A stretch of DNA of 64,000 nt from Planctomycetaceae bacterium (GTDB lineage Bacteria; Planctomycetota; Planctomycetia; Pirellulales; Pirellulaceae): the NCBI GenBank assembly GCA_024642205.1, contig JAHEBQ010000026.1, positions 1 to 64,000 of the forward strand. Reading direction: 5' to 3'. The translations under genes and the position numbers were made by a program. The first letter of the stretch is position 1. Each line of letters starts with the position of its first letter. Shown here piece by piece: positions 39,729 through 50,527 of this stretch. The notes below the pieces were generated by a model. It saw only the letters and a program-made list of their open reading frames with translations. It had not been told where the DNA came from and searched no databases.

Positions 39729-39858
39729 TCAAGCCGGTCCTGGGCTCCTGACATGAGACAATCGTGGCAGTCGGCGGGTTTTACCAGACAACCAGACAAT
39801 CGTTGCATAACTGATTCAACTCTTCTGCCTCAAATGTGCGGGGCGGAATTCCAGTTCC

Positions 39859-40311
39859 TTGAACGACGGAAAGCATGACTTGCCCGATATTTTCCACAGT
39901 TTGACGATCCGAAGCCCAGCAGAACGTGTCTTTGACGCCGTGTCGACACCCGCAGGCCTGACCCACTGGTGGGCCAACCAGGCGCAGGGAAATCCAGGCA
40001 TTGATTCCGAATACGAATTGCAATTCGGTCCCGAGTACATCTGGCGTGCGCGAGTTACGAAGTACCTGCCATATCGGGAATTCGAGATCGAGATGACCCA
40101 CTCGGACAATGATTGGGACGGCACGCGAGTTGGATTCGAGCTTAAGCCCGTGAACGAAGAAACACTGCTGGGCTTCTACCATGCAGGTTGGCCGTACGCA
40201 AATCAACACTTCCGGTCATCCAACTATTGCTGGGCGATGTACCTTCGATGCTTGAAGCGGTATGCAGAACTGGATGTCGTTGTTCCTTACGCCGATCGTT
40301 ATGACGGCTGA
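39859..40311 (+). CDS. SRPBCC/AHSA1-like protein (TTG start likely)
   Basis: IRSPAERVFDAVSTPAGLTHWWANQAQGNPG...; AHSA1-like beginning. Confidence 0.75.
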   Translation: MNDGKHDLPDIFHSLTIRSPAERVFDAVSTPAGLTHWWANQAQGNPGIDSEYELQFGPEYIWRARVTKYLPYREFEIEMTHSDNDWDGTRVGFELKPVNEETLLGFYHAGWPYANQHFRSSNYCWAMYLRCLKRYAELDVVVPYADRYDG

Positions 40312-40584
40312 AAGCCGGCACATTCAAGCGGCGATACAGTCCCAGGTGCGTTCAACAAACATGCAGGAACGGTCAATGGAAACAGTCTAAAGGGTGTGAA
40401 CCGGTTAAACGTGCAGGGATCGGCTTTGGTTCTGATCCCGGTGCAAGACGTCGGCAGGGCATTGCCCGATCTGAGTGATTCCATTTCAATGGCATCCGAA
40501 TTCGGGATGGTTCGCGCTGAGTGCAACAAGTGATTCGGTAGATTTCCGTGCCTGGCTTTTCTTTCACTTTGAAAGTTCGTCAAG

Positions 40585-41154
40585 ATGTACCTGTTTTTTG
40601 ATACCGAGACTTCCGGCCTCCCTCGCTATTACAATGCGCCCGAATCCGATACGCGGAATTGGCCGCGACTCGTCCAGTTGGCCTGGGTGACCGGCGACTC
40701 TCTCACCACGGTTTCGGCACCGCAAGTATATTTGATCAAGCCTGACGAGTTCACTATCGATTCTCGCGCGTCCGCGGTTCATGGCATCACGACCGCGATG
40801 GCCAATGCCACCGGTGTTGCCTTAACACCGGTGCTCGACTCGTTTGTCCAGGCCGTCAATAATTCGACCGTCGTGGTCGCCCACAATATCGAATTTGACA
40901 CCAACATTGTCGGTGCAGAGTGCGCCCGCGAGGGAATCGCCAACCCAATTCGCCGCAGGCTGATGCGATGCACGATGAAGGAAGCGACCGATTATTGTCG
41001 GATTCCATCCCAACGCGGCTTCAAATGGCCGACGTTGACCGAACTCCACTGGAAACTGTTTCAGTCCGGATTAGCGGATGCGCATGACGCTTCCATTGAT
41101 TGCCAGGCTTGCATGAAGTGCTTCTTTCGCCTTCAGGAACTCAACGTGATCTGA
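40585..41154 (+). CDS. 3'-5' exonuclease (DnaQ-like)
   Basis: LFFDTETSGLPRYYNAPESDTRNWPRLVQLAWV (Exo I DxE), HNIEFDTNIV, HDASIDCQACMKCF. Confidence 0.9.
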   Translation: MYLFFDTETSGLPRYYNAPESDTRNWPRLVQLAWVTGDSLTTVSAPQVYLIKPDEFTIDSRASAVHGITTAMANATGVALTPVLDSFVQAVNNSTVVVAHNIEFDTNIVGAECAREGIANPIRRRLMRCTMKEATDYCRIPSQRGFKWPTLTELHWKLFQSGLADAHDASIDCQACMKCFFRLQELNVI

Positions 41155-41267
41155 AAGATGAAAACTGGTCAATCCACGAGGCCACGTTGTTCATGACGTT
41201 GGCTATGCCGGCAAATTGCCATTGTCGTCCTGGCGCAATTCGGTAGACGGGCCAAGGTGCGGGTGTT

Positions 41268-41786
41268 CTAGCCTGACGCAGTTGCCGATTTTGGTTGGTA
41301 CATTGGCTTGTTACCCAAACCTCGGTGCGCGATCGTGAATTGGCCGGAATGAATGCCCTCGTGGTATGCAATGAACAGCAGCATCTGTGCCATGTTCGGC
41401 GCATCGGCAAATATGCCCTCGTCAGGCGTGGGGCTTTTCAGGAACTCATCCGACAATCCATCGATCGTCTCGAGTAATGCCGCACGTCGTTCACGACAGT
41501 AACTCACAACCTCTTCCGTCTCCGGGTATGCCGATGAATCAGAATGAATCTCGGAACCAAACCAGAACACGTCGTCCCAGTTTTTGTCGTCACCTGCTTT
41601 TGGATCAAGGCGTTTTAGAAACATGTTGTCCGCCAGCCCAAGATGACCGACAATCCACAATGGGTGGTTCGCCGTCGGATGCGCTTGATAAAGCCAGTCT
41701 TCGCGCGTGCTCATTGAGTCGATAAGCCCCTCAACCATTCGGCGGGACTGGTTCAGCGAGTAGATTACGTTGTCTTTTATCGACAT
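41268..41786 (-). CDS. DinB-like superfamily protein
   Basis: Three-helix DinB pattern with HP...LWIVGHLGLADNMFL and YHEGIHSGQFT metal-binding His. Confidence 0.85.
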   Translation of the reverse strand: MSIKDNVIYSLNQSRRMVEGLIDSMSTREDWLYQAHPTANHPLWIVGHLGLADNMFLKRLDPKAGDDKNWDDVFWFGSEIHSDSSAYPETEEVVSYCRERRAALLETIDGLSDEFLKSPTPDEGIFADAPNMAQMLLFIAYHEGIHSGQFTIAHRGLGNKPMYQPKSATASG

Positions 41787-42122
41787 GATGGTTGCCTTTC
41801 AAAATGGAACTCTGTCGGTGCATCGAATACACGGGCGTTTGGCCGATTGATCAGTTTATACGATCGCCAGCCCTGCTTGAAGGCAACACGCTCTTTTTCA
41901 CCCACCTCGTCTTCAAAAGGAGACCATTGGTGTTTTTGAGCGGCCGTTTGGACCCTGGGGCGGGCATCCGGCTACAGCCGGTTGATGTCATTGCGATGCA
42001 AAGAATCGCTGCGCGAAATAGCTGACTTTCATTACGAAACACGGACCTTAGGTCTGGACCTTGGTCACCAGCATGGCGGTGGCGCGCCTTCCAATGATGG
42101 CCGAAGGACCGCGAAAATACGG

Positions 42123-43904
42123 CTATCGTCTCAGCCAGCCGATAATCCCTGTCAGCAAAACGATCCCGGCAAACAGCATGGGCACGAAATCGCCGACTCG
42201 TCGATACAGGCTTGTCCGATCGATCGAGCGTACATTGGCACGAATCACCTCAGGCTTTCGACGCGGACCGGTCTGCCGCAGTCGCCCGCAGGAATCGATG
42301 TCGGCGGAGATTCCAGTGTTGGCGCAAACCAAATGGGGCTTGCGCATTTCGACTGCTCGAAAAACGTTACACGCCAAATGCAAATCCAGGCAGCTAGTCC
42401 CGTAAAACCAACCATCATTGGTCATGTTGACCAACACATCCGGCTCGTTACCCGAATCCGCCAGCGAGTTGACTTGCCGCCGAATCAAATGTGGAACAGT
42501 TGTTTCGAAACATATACTGGGCGCAAGATTCACGTTGTTTCGCGTCATGATTTCAAACTGAGTACCCGGCGAAATGCCGCCACCGATGGGTGATAACTTT
42601 TTGATCAGAGGAAACCAATCTGCAAAAGGAACGTATTCGCCGAACATTACCAAATGGTTTTTGAAGTATCGATTCTCGATTTGACCGTCATCGCCAATCA
42701 GAAATGCGGATCCAAAGACTCGACCGTTGGCCGGATCCCGGGTCCCACCACCCGTTAATAATGGAATCGGCGTTGCAAATGTTTCGGGATACCCGGTTGC
42801 GTTGCTCCATACGCGGGTTCGAAGATTGGCGAACGCTTCTACCGTCTGCTCGTCGTTGATATCGGATATCAGGTCCGAATACGGACTAAAACCCGACTCG
42901 GGCCAGACAATCAGATCCAAATCCGAAAATTGCGAGCGAGCCTCCCTGGTCAGCCTGAAAGTTTCCGAAAGCTGGACCAACCGTTCTTCCAAAGTGATAT
43001 CAAATTCGACGTCATCCGAAGTCTGAATGAGCCCAATATTCAGACTCGAATCACTTTTATACTGAATTGGCTCCTCAAGGCGAAAACGGCCATAAAACAG
43101 GACGGCGACCATCGTCACACACGAAGCGGCAAACACAACACCATGCCGCTTGAGCGAGGATCGTCGGACGTCCGGGCTTTTTGTACCGGCTCGTGTTTTG
43201 AACAACGAAGCTCCGCCGCGAAGCAACGCTGTAAACCCGACGACAACCACCAGCATTGCAAACGTGAGAGTATAGGCGCCGAACAGATCGGCGACCTGGA
43301 TTACCATTGGATTTTTATATTGCGTATGCGAAAGGCAGACCATCGCCATTCCGGAAGCAAAGTTGCAGCGAATCCACTCGATGCCGGTCCACACTATCGG
43401 TACCGCCAAGAGTGCAGGAACACCGATCTGACGAACAAGGGCACGTGTCACCGCCACAAACATCGGCGTGTAGATCGCCATATAAACTGAGACCAGGACC
43501 CAACCTATCCAAAGCAAGGGATGCGGGATCGGAATGAAATAGAATGTCCCCAGCCAATACAGACATCCGGCATGGAAAAGCTGCCAGTAGGGCCGCCTGC
43601 CCGGCAAACGTTCGATTTGGACCAACCAGACCAACGGAAACGGCGCAATCCAGGCCAACCAGGACAGCCCAACAGGCGGAAAAGAAAGCCACAACATCAC
43701 CAACGAAGCGACTGCCACTCCAAAGACTCGAATGCCGCGTTCAGCTGCCAACGATTCTGATCCAGAATCGGAATTTAAGTCCGCAACGGGCTCCGGTAAT
43801 CGAGTTGCCTTTCTCGTGACAATTTTCGTTTTCGTTTTTTGATTCAATGTCGTGCTCAGCGTATTCCAAGGGCTCCAAATGCAAATGCTTCGTTGACGTT
43901 TCAA
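42123..43904 (-). CDS. lnt: Apolipoprotein N-acyltransferase
   Basis: Multi-TM N-terminus; LIVWPESGF, KNHLVMFGEYVPFADWFP, SICFETTVPHLIR, VNMTNDGWF. Confidence 0.9.
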   Translation of the reverse strand: MKRQRSICIWSPWNTLSTTLNQKTKTKIVTRKATRLPEPVADLNSDSGSESLAAERGIRVFGVAVASLVMLWLSFPPVGLSWLAWIAPFPLVWLVQIERLPGRRPYWQLFHAGCLYWLGTFYFIPIPHPLLWIGWVLVSVYMAIYTPMFVAVTRALVRQIGVPALLAVPIVWTGIEWIRCNFASGMAMVCLSHTQYKNPMVIQVADLFGAYTLTFAMLVVVVGFTALLRGGASLFKTRAGTKSPDVRRSSLKRHGVVFAASCVTMVAVLFYGRFRLEEPIQYKSDSSLNIGLIQTSDDVEFDITLEERLVQLSETFRLTREARSQFSDLDLIVWPESGFSPYSDLISDINDEQTVEAFANLRTRVWSNATGYPETFATPIPLLTGGGTRDPANGRVFGSAFLIGDDGQIENRYFKNHLVMFGEYVPFADWFPLIKKLSPIGGGISPGTQFEIMTRNNVNLAPSICFETTVPHLIRRQVNSLADSGNEPDVLVNMTNDGWFYGTSCLDLHLACNVFRAVEMRKPHLVCANTGISADIDSCGRLRQTGPRRKPEVIRANVRSIDRTSLYRRVGDFVPMLFAGIVLLTGIIGWLRR

Positions 43905-43920
43905 CTACAACGGTTTGACA

Positions 43921-45144
43921 TCAATCAAATGGCAAAAACTTCACCAGCTCACCTGCCGGGTGATGACTTGAATCGGCGGAAAAATAGATCAGCCCATCCG
44001 CATCTCCCAACGCCAACAGATCTGAGGATCCTCGCCAAACCAGCGGCTTGAATTTTCGCACCGAAGTACTATCGGACACACAACTTGCCGGCCAATAGGT
44101 GGGGCGGTCTCCACGTGTCTCGTGCGGCAAACTCAACTCACCAAACACCGCTTGACAATCGTCGAGTCGGCCACCCATCTGCCTGCGAATCGCGGCTCGC
44201 ACAAACAATTGAAATCCGACCAGACTGCTGACGGGATTGCCCGGCAAACCAAAAACGCAAGTCTGCCTGTCACCACGACCAAGGACGCCAAACCAAATCG
44301 GCTTGCCCGGTTTCACGAAGACTTTGTGAAAAACCTCCCGGACGCCGAGCTCCTTCAATATTCCGGGAACCAGGTCCATCGTACCGGCAGAAACACCACC
44401 GGAAAGTATCAGCAAGTCGTGGTCAAGCCCCCCGCTGATCTTCTCCCCCAATGCGGCCAGGTCATCTCGCCCCACTCCCAGGTCCGTGACACTCAAACCC
44501 AAACTGCGTGCCATCGCAATCAACATCGGACCGTTGCTGTTGCGAATCTGACCACGTGCCGGAACCGACGCACAGTCAACCAATTCGTTTCCCGTCGGCA
44601 AGACTGCGACCGTTGGCTTGTTGGCGACATCAACTACATGGGCTCCGACTTCGGCCAGCAGTCCAATGTCCGTGGGGCGAACCACATGCCCCTTGGTAAA
44701 CACCGTTTGGCCCTTGCGAAAATTAATGCCACAACGCAAGACGTGCTTTTCCGCCGCTAGAGATTCGATGTTCAGCGTGACCCATTGTCTTCCACCTGCA
44801 CATTCCGACTCGGTCTGTTCAACCATCACGACCGCATCCGCTCCTTCCGGGATCTGAGCACCTGTCATGATTTTCGCCGACTGGCCGGAACCCAGTACGC
44901 ACGCAGGACTATCGCCTGCAATGATTGTCTCGACAACCTCCAGGCGTTTGAGACCGGTGGCGACGTCCGCACTTCGCACGGCGTATCCGTCCATCACTGA
45001 TTTGTCGTGAGGCGGTGAATTCACATCGGCTATCACGTCGACCGCGAGGACATGACCGACCAGGTTTGCCAGCGAAGTCGACTCGACGGGAAGCGGTGTG
45101 ATCGTCTGGGCCAGTAACTGGAATGCTTGTTCAATGGAAATCAT
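43921..45144 (-). CDS. moeA: Molybdopterin molybdotransferase
   Basis: VNSPPHDKSVMDGYAVRSADV, IMTGAQIPEGADAVVMVE, PTGNELVD, LILSGGVSAGTMDLVP, GLPGNPVSSLV. Confidence 0.95.
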   Translation of the reverse strand: MISIEQAFQLLAQTITPLPVESTSLANLVGHVLAVDVIADVNSPPHDKSVMDGYAVRSADVATGLKRLEVVETIIAGDSPACVLGSGQSAKIMTGAQIPEGADAVVMVEQTESECAGGRQWVTLNIESLAAEKHVLRCGINFRKGQTVFTKGHVVRPTDIGLLAEVGAHVVDVANKPTVAVLPTGNELVDCASVPARGQIRNSNGPMLIAMARSLGLSVTDLGVGRDDLAALGEKISGGLDHDLLILSGGVSAGTMDLVPGILKELGVREVFHKVFVKPGKPIWFGVLGRGDRQTCVFGLPGNPVSSLVGFQLFVRAAIRRQMGGRLDDCQAVFGELSLPHETRGDRPTYWPASCVSDSTSVRKFKPLVWRGSSDLLALGDADGLIYFSADSSHHPAGELVKFLPFD

Positions 45145-45731
45145 GGCCCGGATATCTCAACAAAGTTTCGAAGCAAATCAATTCCCCGTTCGGTCAAAAA
45201 GCTCTCCGGATGGAACTGAACGCCAAACGTAGGAAAGCACTTGTGCTGGACAGCCATGATTTCTCGCGAACCGTCGGGCGCCTTCGCCCACGCACTGACT
45301 TTGAATTCATCGGAAAGCGTATCTGGACGGATGACGAGGCTATGGTAACGCGTTGCAACCATCGGGTTGGGCAGCCCGGCAAAAATGGCTTCGCCATTGT
45401 GTTCAATCTGGTCGGTCTTGCCATGCATCAATTGCTCCGCGCGAACGATCTTGCCGCCAGTCGCCTGACCGATCGACTGATGCCCCAAACAAACGCCGAG
45501 AAGTGGAATTTTCCCATGAAAGCGACTTACACATTCGACGGATATTCCAGCTTCATTCGGTGTGCATGGGCCAGGGGAAATGATGATATGTGTCGGCCCC
45601 AGTCGCTCGATCGCTTCCGTCGTAATTTTGTCATTACGATGCACCTCAATCTCCAGTCCGGCGTTGAGCTCGCCGAGCCGTTGAACGAGGTTGTAGGTGA
45701 ACGAGTCATAGTTATCAACGATCAGAATCAT
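45141..45731 (-). CDS. Anthranilate / aminodeoxychorismate synthase glutamine amidotransferase subunit
   Basis: ILIVDNYDSFTYNLVQRLGEL, IISPGPCTPNEAG, LLGVCLGHQSIGQATGGKIVRA, GVQFHPESFLTERG; ATG at 45731; stop overlaps moeA start (ATGA). Confidence 0.94.
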   Translation of the reverse strand: MILIVDNYDSFTYNLVQRLGELNAGLEIEVHRNDKITTEAIERLGPTHIIISPGPCTPNEAGISVECVSRFHGKIPLLGVCLGHQSIGQATGGKIVRAEQLMHGKTDQIEHNGEAIFAGLPNPMVATRYHSLVIRPDTLSDEFKVSAWAKAPDGSREIMAVQHKCFPTFGVQFHPESFLTERGIDLLRNFVEISGP

Positions 45732-45780
45732 GAATGTTTTCCGGGGTATCAAGCCACCTGCAGGATCGTTTTTTGCTAGC

Positions 45781-45809
45781 AAACCATTATCCACATAAAT
45801 GGTTTTTTT
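45781..45809. promoter_or_regulatory. AT-rich inverted repeat in the divergent trpG/DegT intergenic region
   Basis: AAACCATT-atccacata-AATGGTTT followed by T run. Confidence 0.4.
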
Positions 45810-45918
45810 GTTAAGGGATCGTATTCTATTGACCCATCTCCGGCGGCTATCTATTTTCGCGTCACGCAATGACTGCGTTTACGAATTTTGCCGCCATTTT
45901 GCCCAAGGAAGAGGCTTT

Positions 45919-47118
45919 ATGACCATCCAAAATCTACGTGTCAACCACGGCACCGAGACGAGTTCCGTTACATCCGCTCCACTTCTTGATGTCGGAAGGG
46001 GAAATCTGCCACTGAAAGAAGAAATCATGGAGGTGGTTTCAGACATCATCGACACGGGTTGGTTCATCGGAGGACCCCATGTCAAACAGCTGGAAGATGC
46101 CGTTGCCGAAGTCAGTCAGACACAGTTTGCGATCGGTTGCGCTTCCGGAAGTGACGCAATCCTGCTGGCGCTTATGGCCATCGGAATCGAACCTGGCGAC
46201 GAAGTCATTTGTCCCAGCTTTACCTTCTTTGCCACTGCGAGTGCGATCCATCGCCTGGGCGGCAAACCTGTATTTGTTGATATTGAACCCAAGTCGTTCA
46301 ACCTGGATGTCCACAAAATCGAATCATTGATCACGGAGAAAACGAAAGCGATCATTCCCGTCCATTTGTTTGGCCAGTGCGCGGACATGGATCCAATTAT
46401 GGATATTGCCAGAAAGCACGACTTGAGAATCATCGAAGATTGCGCCCAGTCCATTGGTGCTACTGACTCGGATCGGGCCGCGGGAAGCATGGGTGCGATT
46501 GGATGTTTCAGTTTTTATCCAACCAAGAACCTTGGAGGATTCGGCGACGGTGGCATGCTCACGACCAATGATCCAGCGCTCGCCGATCGATTGCGATTAC
46601 TCGCCAACCACGGTATGCAACCGCGGTATTACCATGTGGAAGTCGGTATCAATAGTCGCCTGGATGCCATTCAGGCCGCTGTTCTAAACGCAAAAATGCA
46701 ATACTTGAGAGAGTATTCTGAACAACGAAAACAGAACGCGACACGGTACCGGAAATTGATGCTTGAATCCGGTCTCAGCTCACTTGTTTCGATTCCCTCT
46801 ACGTTGCCGCGTTGCGGTCATGTTTGGAACCAGTTTACCATCCGAATACCCAATGGACGCCGTGACGAGGTTCGCCAACAGCTCGCCGAAATGAATGTCG
46901 GCAGCGAAGTTTATTATCCTGTGCCCCTGCATCAACAGGAATGTTTTGCCTACTTGCGAGACGAAACGGGCCCCCTGCCCGAGACGGAACGAGCCGCCCA
47001 AGAGGTGCTAAGTCTGCCGATATTCCCGGAGATAACCGAGCAAGAGCAACGATACGTGGTTGATTGCCTGGCCAAGGCACTGGGCGCGAGCGCAGTACAA
47101 CTTCGGATGGTGGGCTAG
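45919..47118 (+). CDS. DegT/DnrJ/EryC1/StrS family aminotransferase
   Basis: TGWFIGGPHVKQLEDAVAE, GCASGSDAILLALMAIGIEPGDEVICPSFTFFATASAI, EDCAQSIGA, FSFYPTKNLGGFGDGGMLTT; ATG at 45919. Confidence 0.94.
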   Translation: MTIQNLRVNHGTETSSVTSAPLLDVGRGNLPLKEEIMEVVSDIIDTGWFIGGPHVKQLEDAVAEVSQTQFAIGCASGSDAILLALMAIGIEPGDEVICPSFTFFATASAIHRLGGKPVFVDIEPKSFNLDVHKIESLITEKTKAIIPVHLFGQCADMDPIMDIARKHDLRIIEDCAQSIGATDSDRAAGSMGAIGCFSFYPTKNLGGFGDGGMLTTNDPALADRLRLLANHGMQPRYYHVEVGINSRLDAIQAAVLNAKMQYLREYSEQRKQNATRYRKLMLESGLSSLVSIPSTLPRCGHVWNQFTIRIPNGRRDEVRQQLAEMNVGSEVYYPVPLHQQECFAYLRDETGPLPETERAAQEVLSLPIFPEITEQEQRYVVDCLAKALGASAVQLRMVG

Positions 47119-47269
47119 ATTGAAATCTGAAATCGCAAATGGTAACCAGGGAGAAACCCAGCGGTTCACTCCCCGGTTATCGATTTCACGGGGGACCGGT
47201 TCTGGGACCCCACATGAATTCAACAAGTCTCGGTAATCCAGCCGGATTGGCGGAGAAGACAGCTGAATT

Positions 47270-49516
47270 CTACCGTGGTCCAGCGGGCAGATGATCCAAG
47301 AAATAATTGGTCATCAGCTTGCGCAAATGCACACTTGTGTTTTCGCCTTCGTTGATCGAATGCGAACGATTTGGATAAGCCATCATGGAAAACTGCCTGT
47401 CCTGCTTGACCAATTCGTTGATTAACAACTCAATGGTCTGATAGTGACAATTGTCATCTCCGGTTCCATGAACAATCAGCAAATTTCCCTTGAGGTGTTT
47501 CGCAAAATGGATCGGCGAACCGTTTCGGTAACCGTCCGGATTCTTCGCGGGCGTATTCATGTACCGCTCCTGGTAAATCGAATCGTAGTACCGCATGTCC
47601 GGCACCGGTGCTATCGAAACACCAGTGTGGTACAGGTCGGGATACTTGAACATCGCGTTAAGCGTCATTGAACCGCCACCACTCCAGCCCCAGACACCGA
47701 CGCGACTGGCGTCCAGCCAGGGAAAGTGACTGACAATCCCTTTGACCGCAGAGGCCTGGTCGCTAGCGGGCAAAATACCGATTTTTTCATAAATGATTTT
47801 CCGAAAATCACGACCGCGTGGAACATTTGTTCCGCGATTATCAATGCTGCAGACTGCGTATCCTTGTTCGGCGAGCATGCGATGCCACAGGTAGTTATTG
47901 CCGCCCCAGGCGTTGGTCACTGTCGTTCCGACCGGCTCGCCATACACGTGAACAATCAACGGGTACTTTCGGAACGGGTCAAAATTTGCTGGCTTGATCA
48001 ACCACGCATCCAATAACGCTCCGTCGCCGACATTGACGCGAAGAAACATCGATTCGACCGGAATAAGCGCGTTTACTGCCTGCCTGGCGTTATCATTGGA
48101 AATGATTTGCCGCACCAATGTGTGTGCCGGTAACTCGACCAGATCCGTGATCGGTGGTTGCCCAAAACTCGAGTAGGTATGAAACGCAACTGTTCCATCT
48201 GGCGAAATGTCGTAGGAATTTGTGCCGGGAAAACTGTCGGGCGTTACGCGGATGGATTCGCCTCCCGTCAACGGCGAACGGTAAAGATACCTGTCTGTCG
48301 GTTTGTCCGGCGACGCAATGAAATAAACCGAATCGCCGGTTACACGCACCAGTTCAAACGCATCAAACTGGCCCGAAGTCACCCGTTTCATCTCGCCCGT
48401 CATTGCGTCAACCAGGTAAATATGACGCCAACCATCGCGTTCGCTGATCCAGACGAATTGCTTCCCGTCATTAACCTCAATGTCATCATCACAGGCTTCA
48501 ACCCAGGCCGCATCGGTATCCTTGAACAGCTCCCGAGTTTCGCCCGTCGTCGTGTCCGCCAGTCGCACTGAATTCTGGTTTTGATCGCGGTTGAGTTGCT
48601 GGACCATGACCTGGTCGTCGCCGGTCCACCTCGCACGGGGAATGTAATTCTCGCGTGGGTCGCCGGGAACTTCCAACCATTGCGTCGTTCCCTCGTTGAG
48701 ATTCACAACACCCAGACGAACGGCTGAATTTGCTTGCCCTGGCTTGGTGTGCTTGAATTTCTTGACTGTTGGATAAAGCGAATCCGTATTGTTGATTAAC
48801 GTGAATTCGCCGACTTCGGAAGTGTCGAATTCCCAGAACAAGATCTTTTGACTGTCGGGACTCCAACGAAAACCGTCTCTCAAATCGAACTCTTCTTCGT
48901 AGACCCAATCTGAAGTGCCATTGATAATATCGGGTGTCCGCTTTGCGGTAATTTTCTTGACATCCGCGGTCAATACGTCTTCCACGTAGACATCGCCCTC
49001 AGAAACGTAGCCCACCTTTTTTCCATCCGGTGAAAGTTTGGCGAACATCAGCGATGCCGATGGGCGATCGCTGCCGATTTGGCGAAGCGTGTTGGCAGTC
49101 CGATTCATCAACCAGTAGTCGCCGCGAGTATGTCGTCGCCAGACCTTGCGGGTGTTGGTAAAAATCAACGCAAGGTTTCGATCCGCGGACCATTGATGAT
49201 GGGCAATCGTCAACGGTTTGTCCCGTCCCGGGGGAAGCAACTGGGTCGCGGGAATCAGAACGGTTTCCTGGTTCGTTTTTGGATCAACCGCTACCAGGTC
49301 GACGGCACCTTCAATCGTCGGCGAGGGTATGTTGCGAATAAAACTGGAGCCTTCGGTTTCCCAGGTGGGAAAAAATGTATCAGTTGCAAATCGGTCCGAA
49401 GCAAATATCGATTCCACAGAGAGTGATTGTTGTGGTGCGGGTACCTGCCGGGCAAAGCCCTGGGAGGCAGAAAGAAATAAGAACAAACCAGCAAAGAAGC
49501 GAATTGATGTTTTCAT
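47270..49516 (-). CDS. S9 family peptidase (DPP-IV-like), secreted
   Basis: Signal peptide; VGVWGWSGGGSMTLNAMF (GxSxGG), VHGTGDDNCHYQ, YPNRSHSINEG; ATG at 49516. Confidence 0.93.
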   Translation of the reverse strand: MKTSIRFFAGLFLFLSASQGFARQVPAPQQSLSVESIFASDRFATDTFFPTWETEGSSFIRNIPSPTIEGAVDLVAVDPKTNQETVLIPATQLLPPGRDKPLTIAHHQWSADRNLALIFTNTRKVWRRHTRGDYWLMNRTANTLRQIGSDRPSASLMFAKLSPDGKKVGYVSEGDVYVEDVLTADVKKITAKRTPDIINGTSDWVYEEEFDLRDGFRWSPDSQKILFWEFDTSEVGEFTLINNTDSLYPTVKKFKHTKPGQANSAVRLGVVNLNEGTTQWLEVPGDPRENYIPRARWTGDDQVMVQQLNRDQNQNSVRLADTTTGETRELFKDTDAAWVEACDDDIEVNDGKQFVWISERDGWRHIYLVDAMTGEMKRVTSGQFDAFELVRVTGDSVYFIASPDKPTDRYLYRSPLTGGESIRVTPDSFPGTNSYDISPDGTVAFHTYSSFGQPPITDLVELPAHTLVRQIISNDNARQAVNALIPVESMFLRVNVGDGALLDAWLIKPANFDPFRKYPLIVHVYGEPVGTTVTNAWGGNNYLWHRMLAEQGYAVCSIDNRGTNVPRGRDFRKIIYEKIGILPASDQASAVKGIVSHFPWLDASRVGVWGWSGGGSMTLNAMFKYPDLYHTGVSIAPVPDMRYYDSIYQERYMNTPAKNPDGYRNGSPIHFAKHLKGNLLIVHGTGDDNCHYQTIELLINELVKQDRQFSMMAYPNRSHSINEGENTSVHLRKLMTNYFLDHLPAGPR

Positions 49517-49774
49517 GGGACTAGGTTTCGCCAAACTGTTGAATTTCTCGTGAAGCCCGTATTCTAGACCGCCAGGTCCACGCGACTAAAGGGGTTTCCG
49601 GCGAATGTACTGAATCAAACTTGGCCGAATTCATGAACAAGCGGGTCGCAAACTCGATGTTTGACGGAAGAACAAATCAAGAAATCCCACATTAATTCGT
49701 CGATTTCATTGCCGAGTGGCTGATCGCCGAACCGTGGTGGAAAAAAGGACCTCACGCTGGACCTGGGCTGCGAA

Positions 49775-50527
49775 TCAACCCCACCAGCCGCCGTTGATGT
49801 GAATTGTCTGCCCGGTCACATAGGATGACAGATCACTCGCCAGAAAGAGAACCACATCTGCAATTTCACTCGGCTCGCCAAACCGCCCCAGAGGAATCAT
49901 CTTGATCATCGCTTGACGATTCTCTTCTGGAATTGACTTTCCCATTTCGGTATCAACCACTCCGGGTGCGATTGCGTTGACACGAATGTTTTGACGCGCA
50001 AGTTCTTTGCTGAGGACTTTGGTCAGCGCCACCACACCTGCTTTCGCCGATGCATAATTGGCTTGGCCAAAAAAGCCCGTGACCGCCGCGAGCGACGCCA
50101 CGTTGACGATCACGCCACCCTCGTTTAGGTGATCGACCGCCGCTTTGCAGGAGTTGAATACGCCAGTCAAGTTGGTCTCGATCACATCAGACCACTCGGG
50201 TTGGCTCATTTTCTTGAAACTTCGGTCGCGAAGAATTCCCGCGTTATTGACCAGGATATCCAGTCCGCCAAATGCGTTGACTGCGGATTCGCACATTTGG
50301 GCCAACTGTTCCGGATGACGAACATCGGCCGGTGACGAAATACATCGGTCGCCCAGTTCCTCGACTGCGGTTGCAGCAATCTTTTTGTTCAGCCCATCTG
50401 GATCATCAAAGTAATTGACTACCAGGTTCGCGCCTGCCTGATGCAGCGATTTGGCCGTTGCCAGACCAATGCCCTGACCGGAGCCCGTCACGATTGCCGT
50501 TTTTCCGCATAGGTCAATTTGTCTCAT
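49775..50527 (-). CDS. SDR family oxidoreductase (FabG-like)
   Basis: KTAIVTGSGQGIGLATAKSL, LVNNAGILRD, YASAKAGVVALTKVLSKELA, YVTGQTIHINGGWWG. Confidence 0.93.
   Translation of the reverse strand: MRQIDLCGKTAIVTGSGQGIGLATAKSLHQAGANLVVNYFDDPDGLNKKIAATAVEELGDRCISSPADVRHPEQLAQMCESAVNAFGGLDILVNNAGILRDRSFKKMSQPEWSDVIETNLTGVFNSCKAAVDHLNEGGVIVNVASLAAVTGFFGQANYASAKAGVVALTKVLSKELARQNIRVNAIAPGVVDTEMGKSIPEENRQAMIKMIPLGRFGEPSEIADVVLFLASDLSSYVTGQTIHINGGWWG

Noticed and set aside
45787-45795. TTATCCACA DnaA-box consensus as an origin signal
   Set aside because: Isolated single match that falls inside a dyad. Better viewed as part of that inverted repeat.
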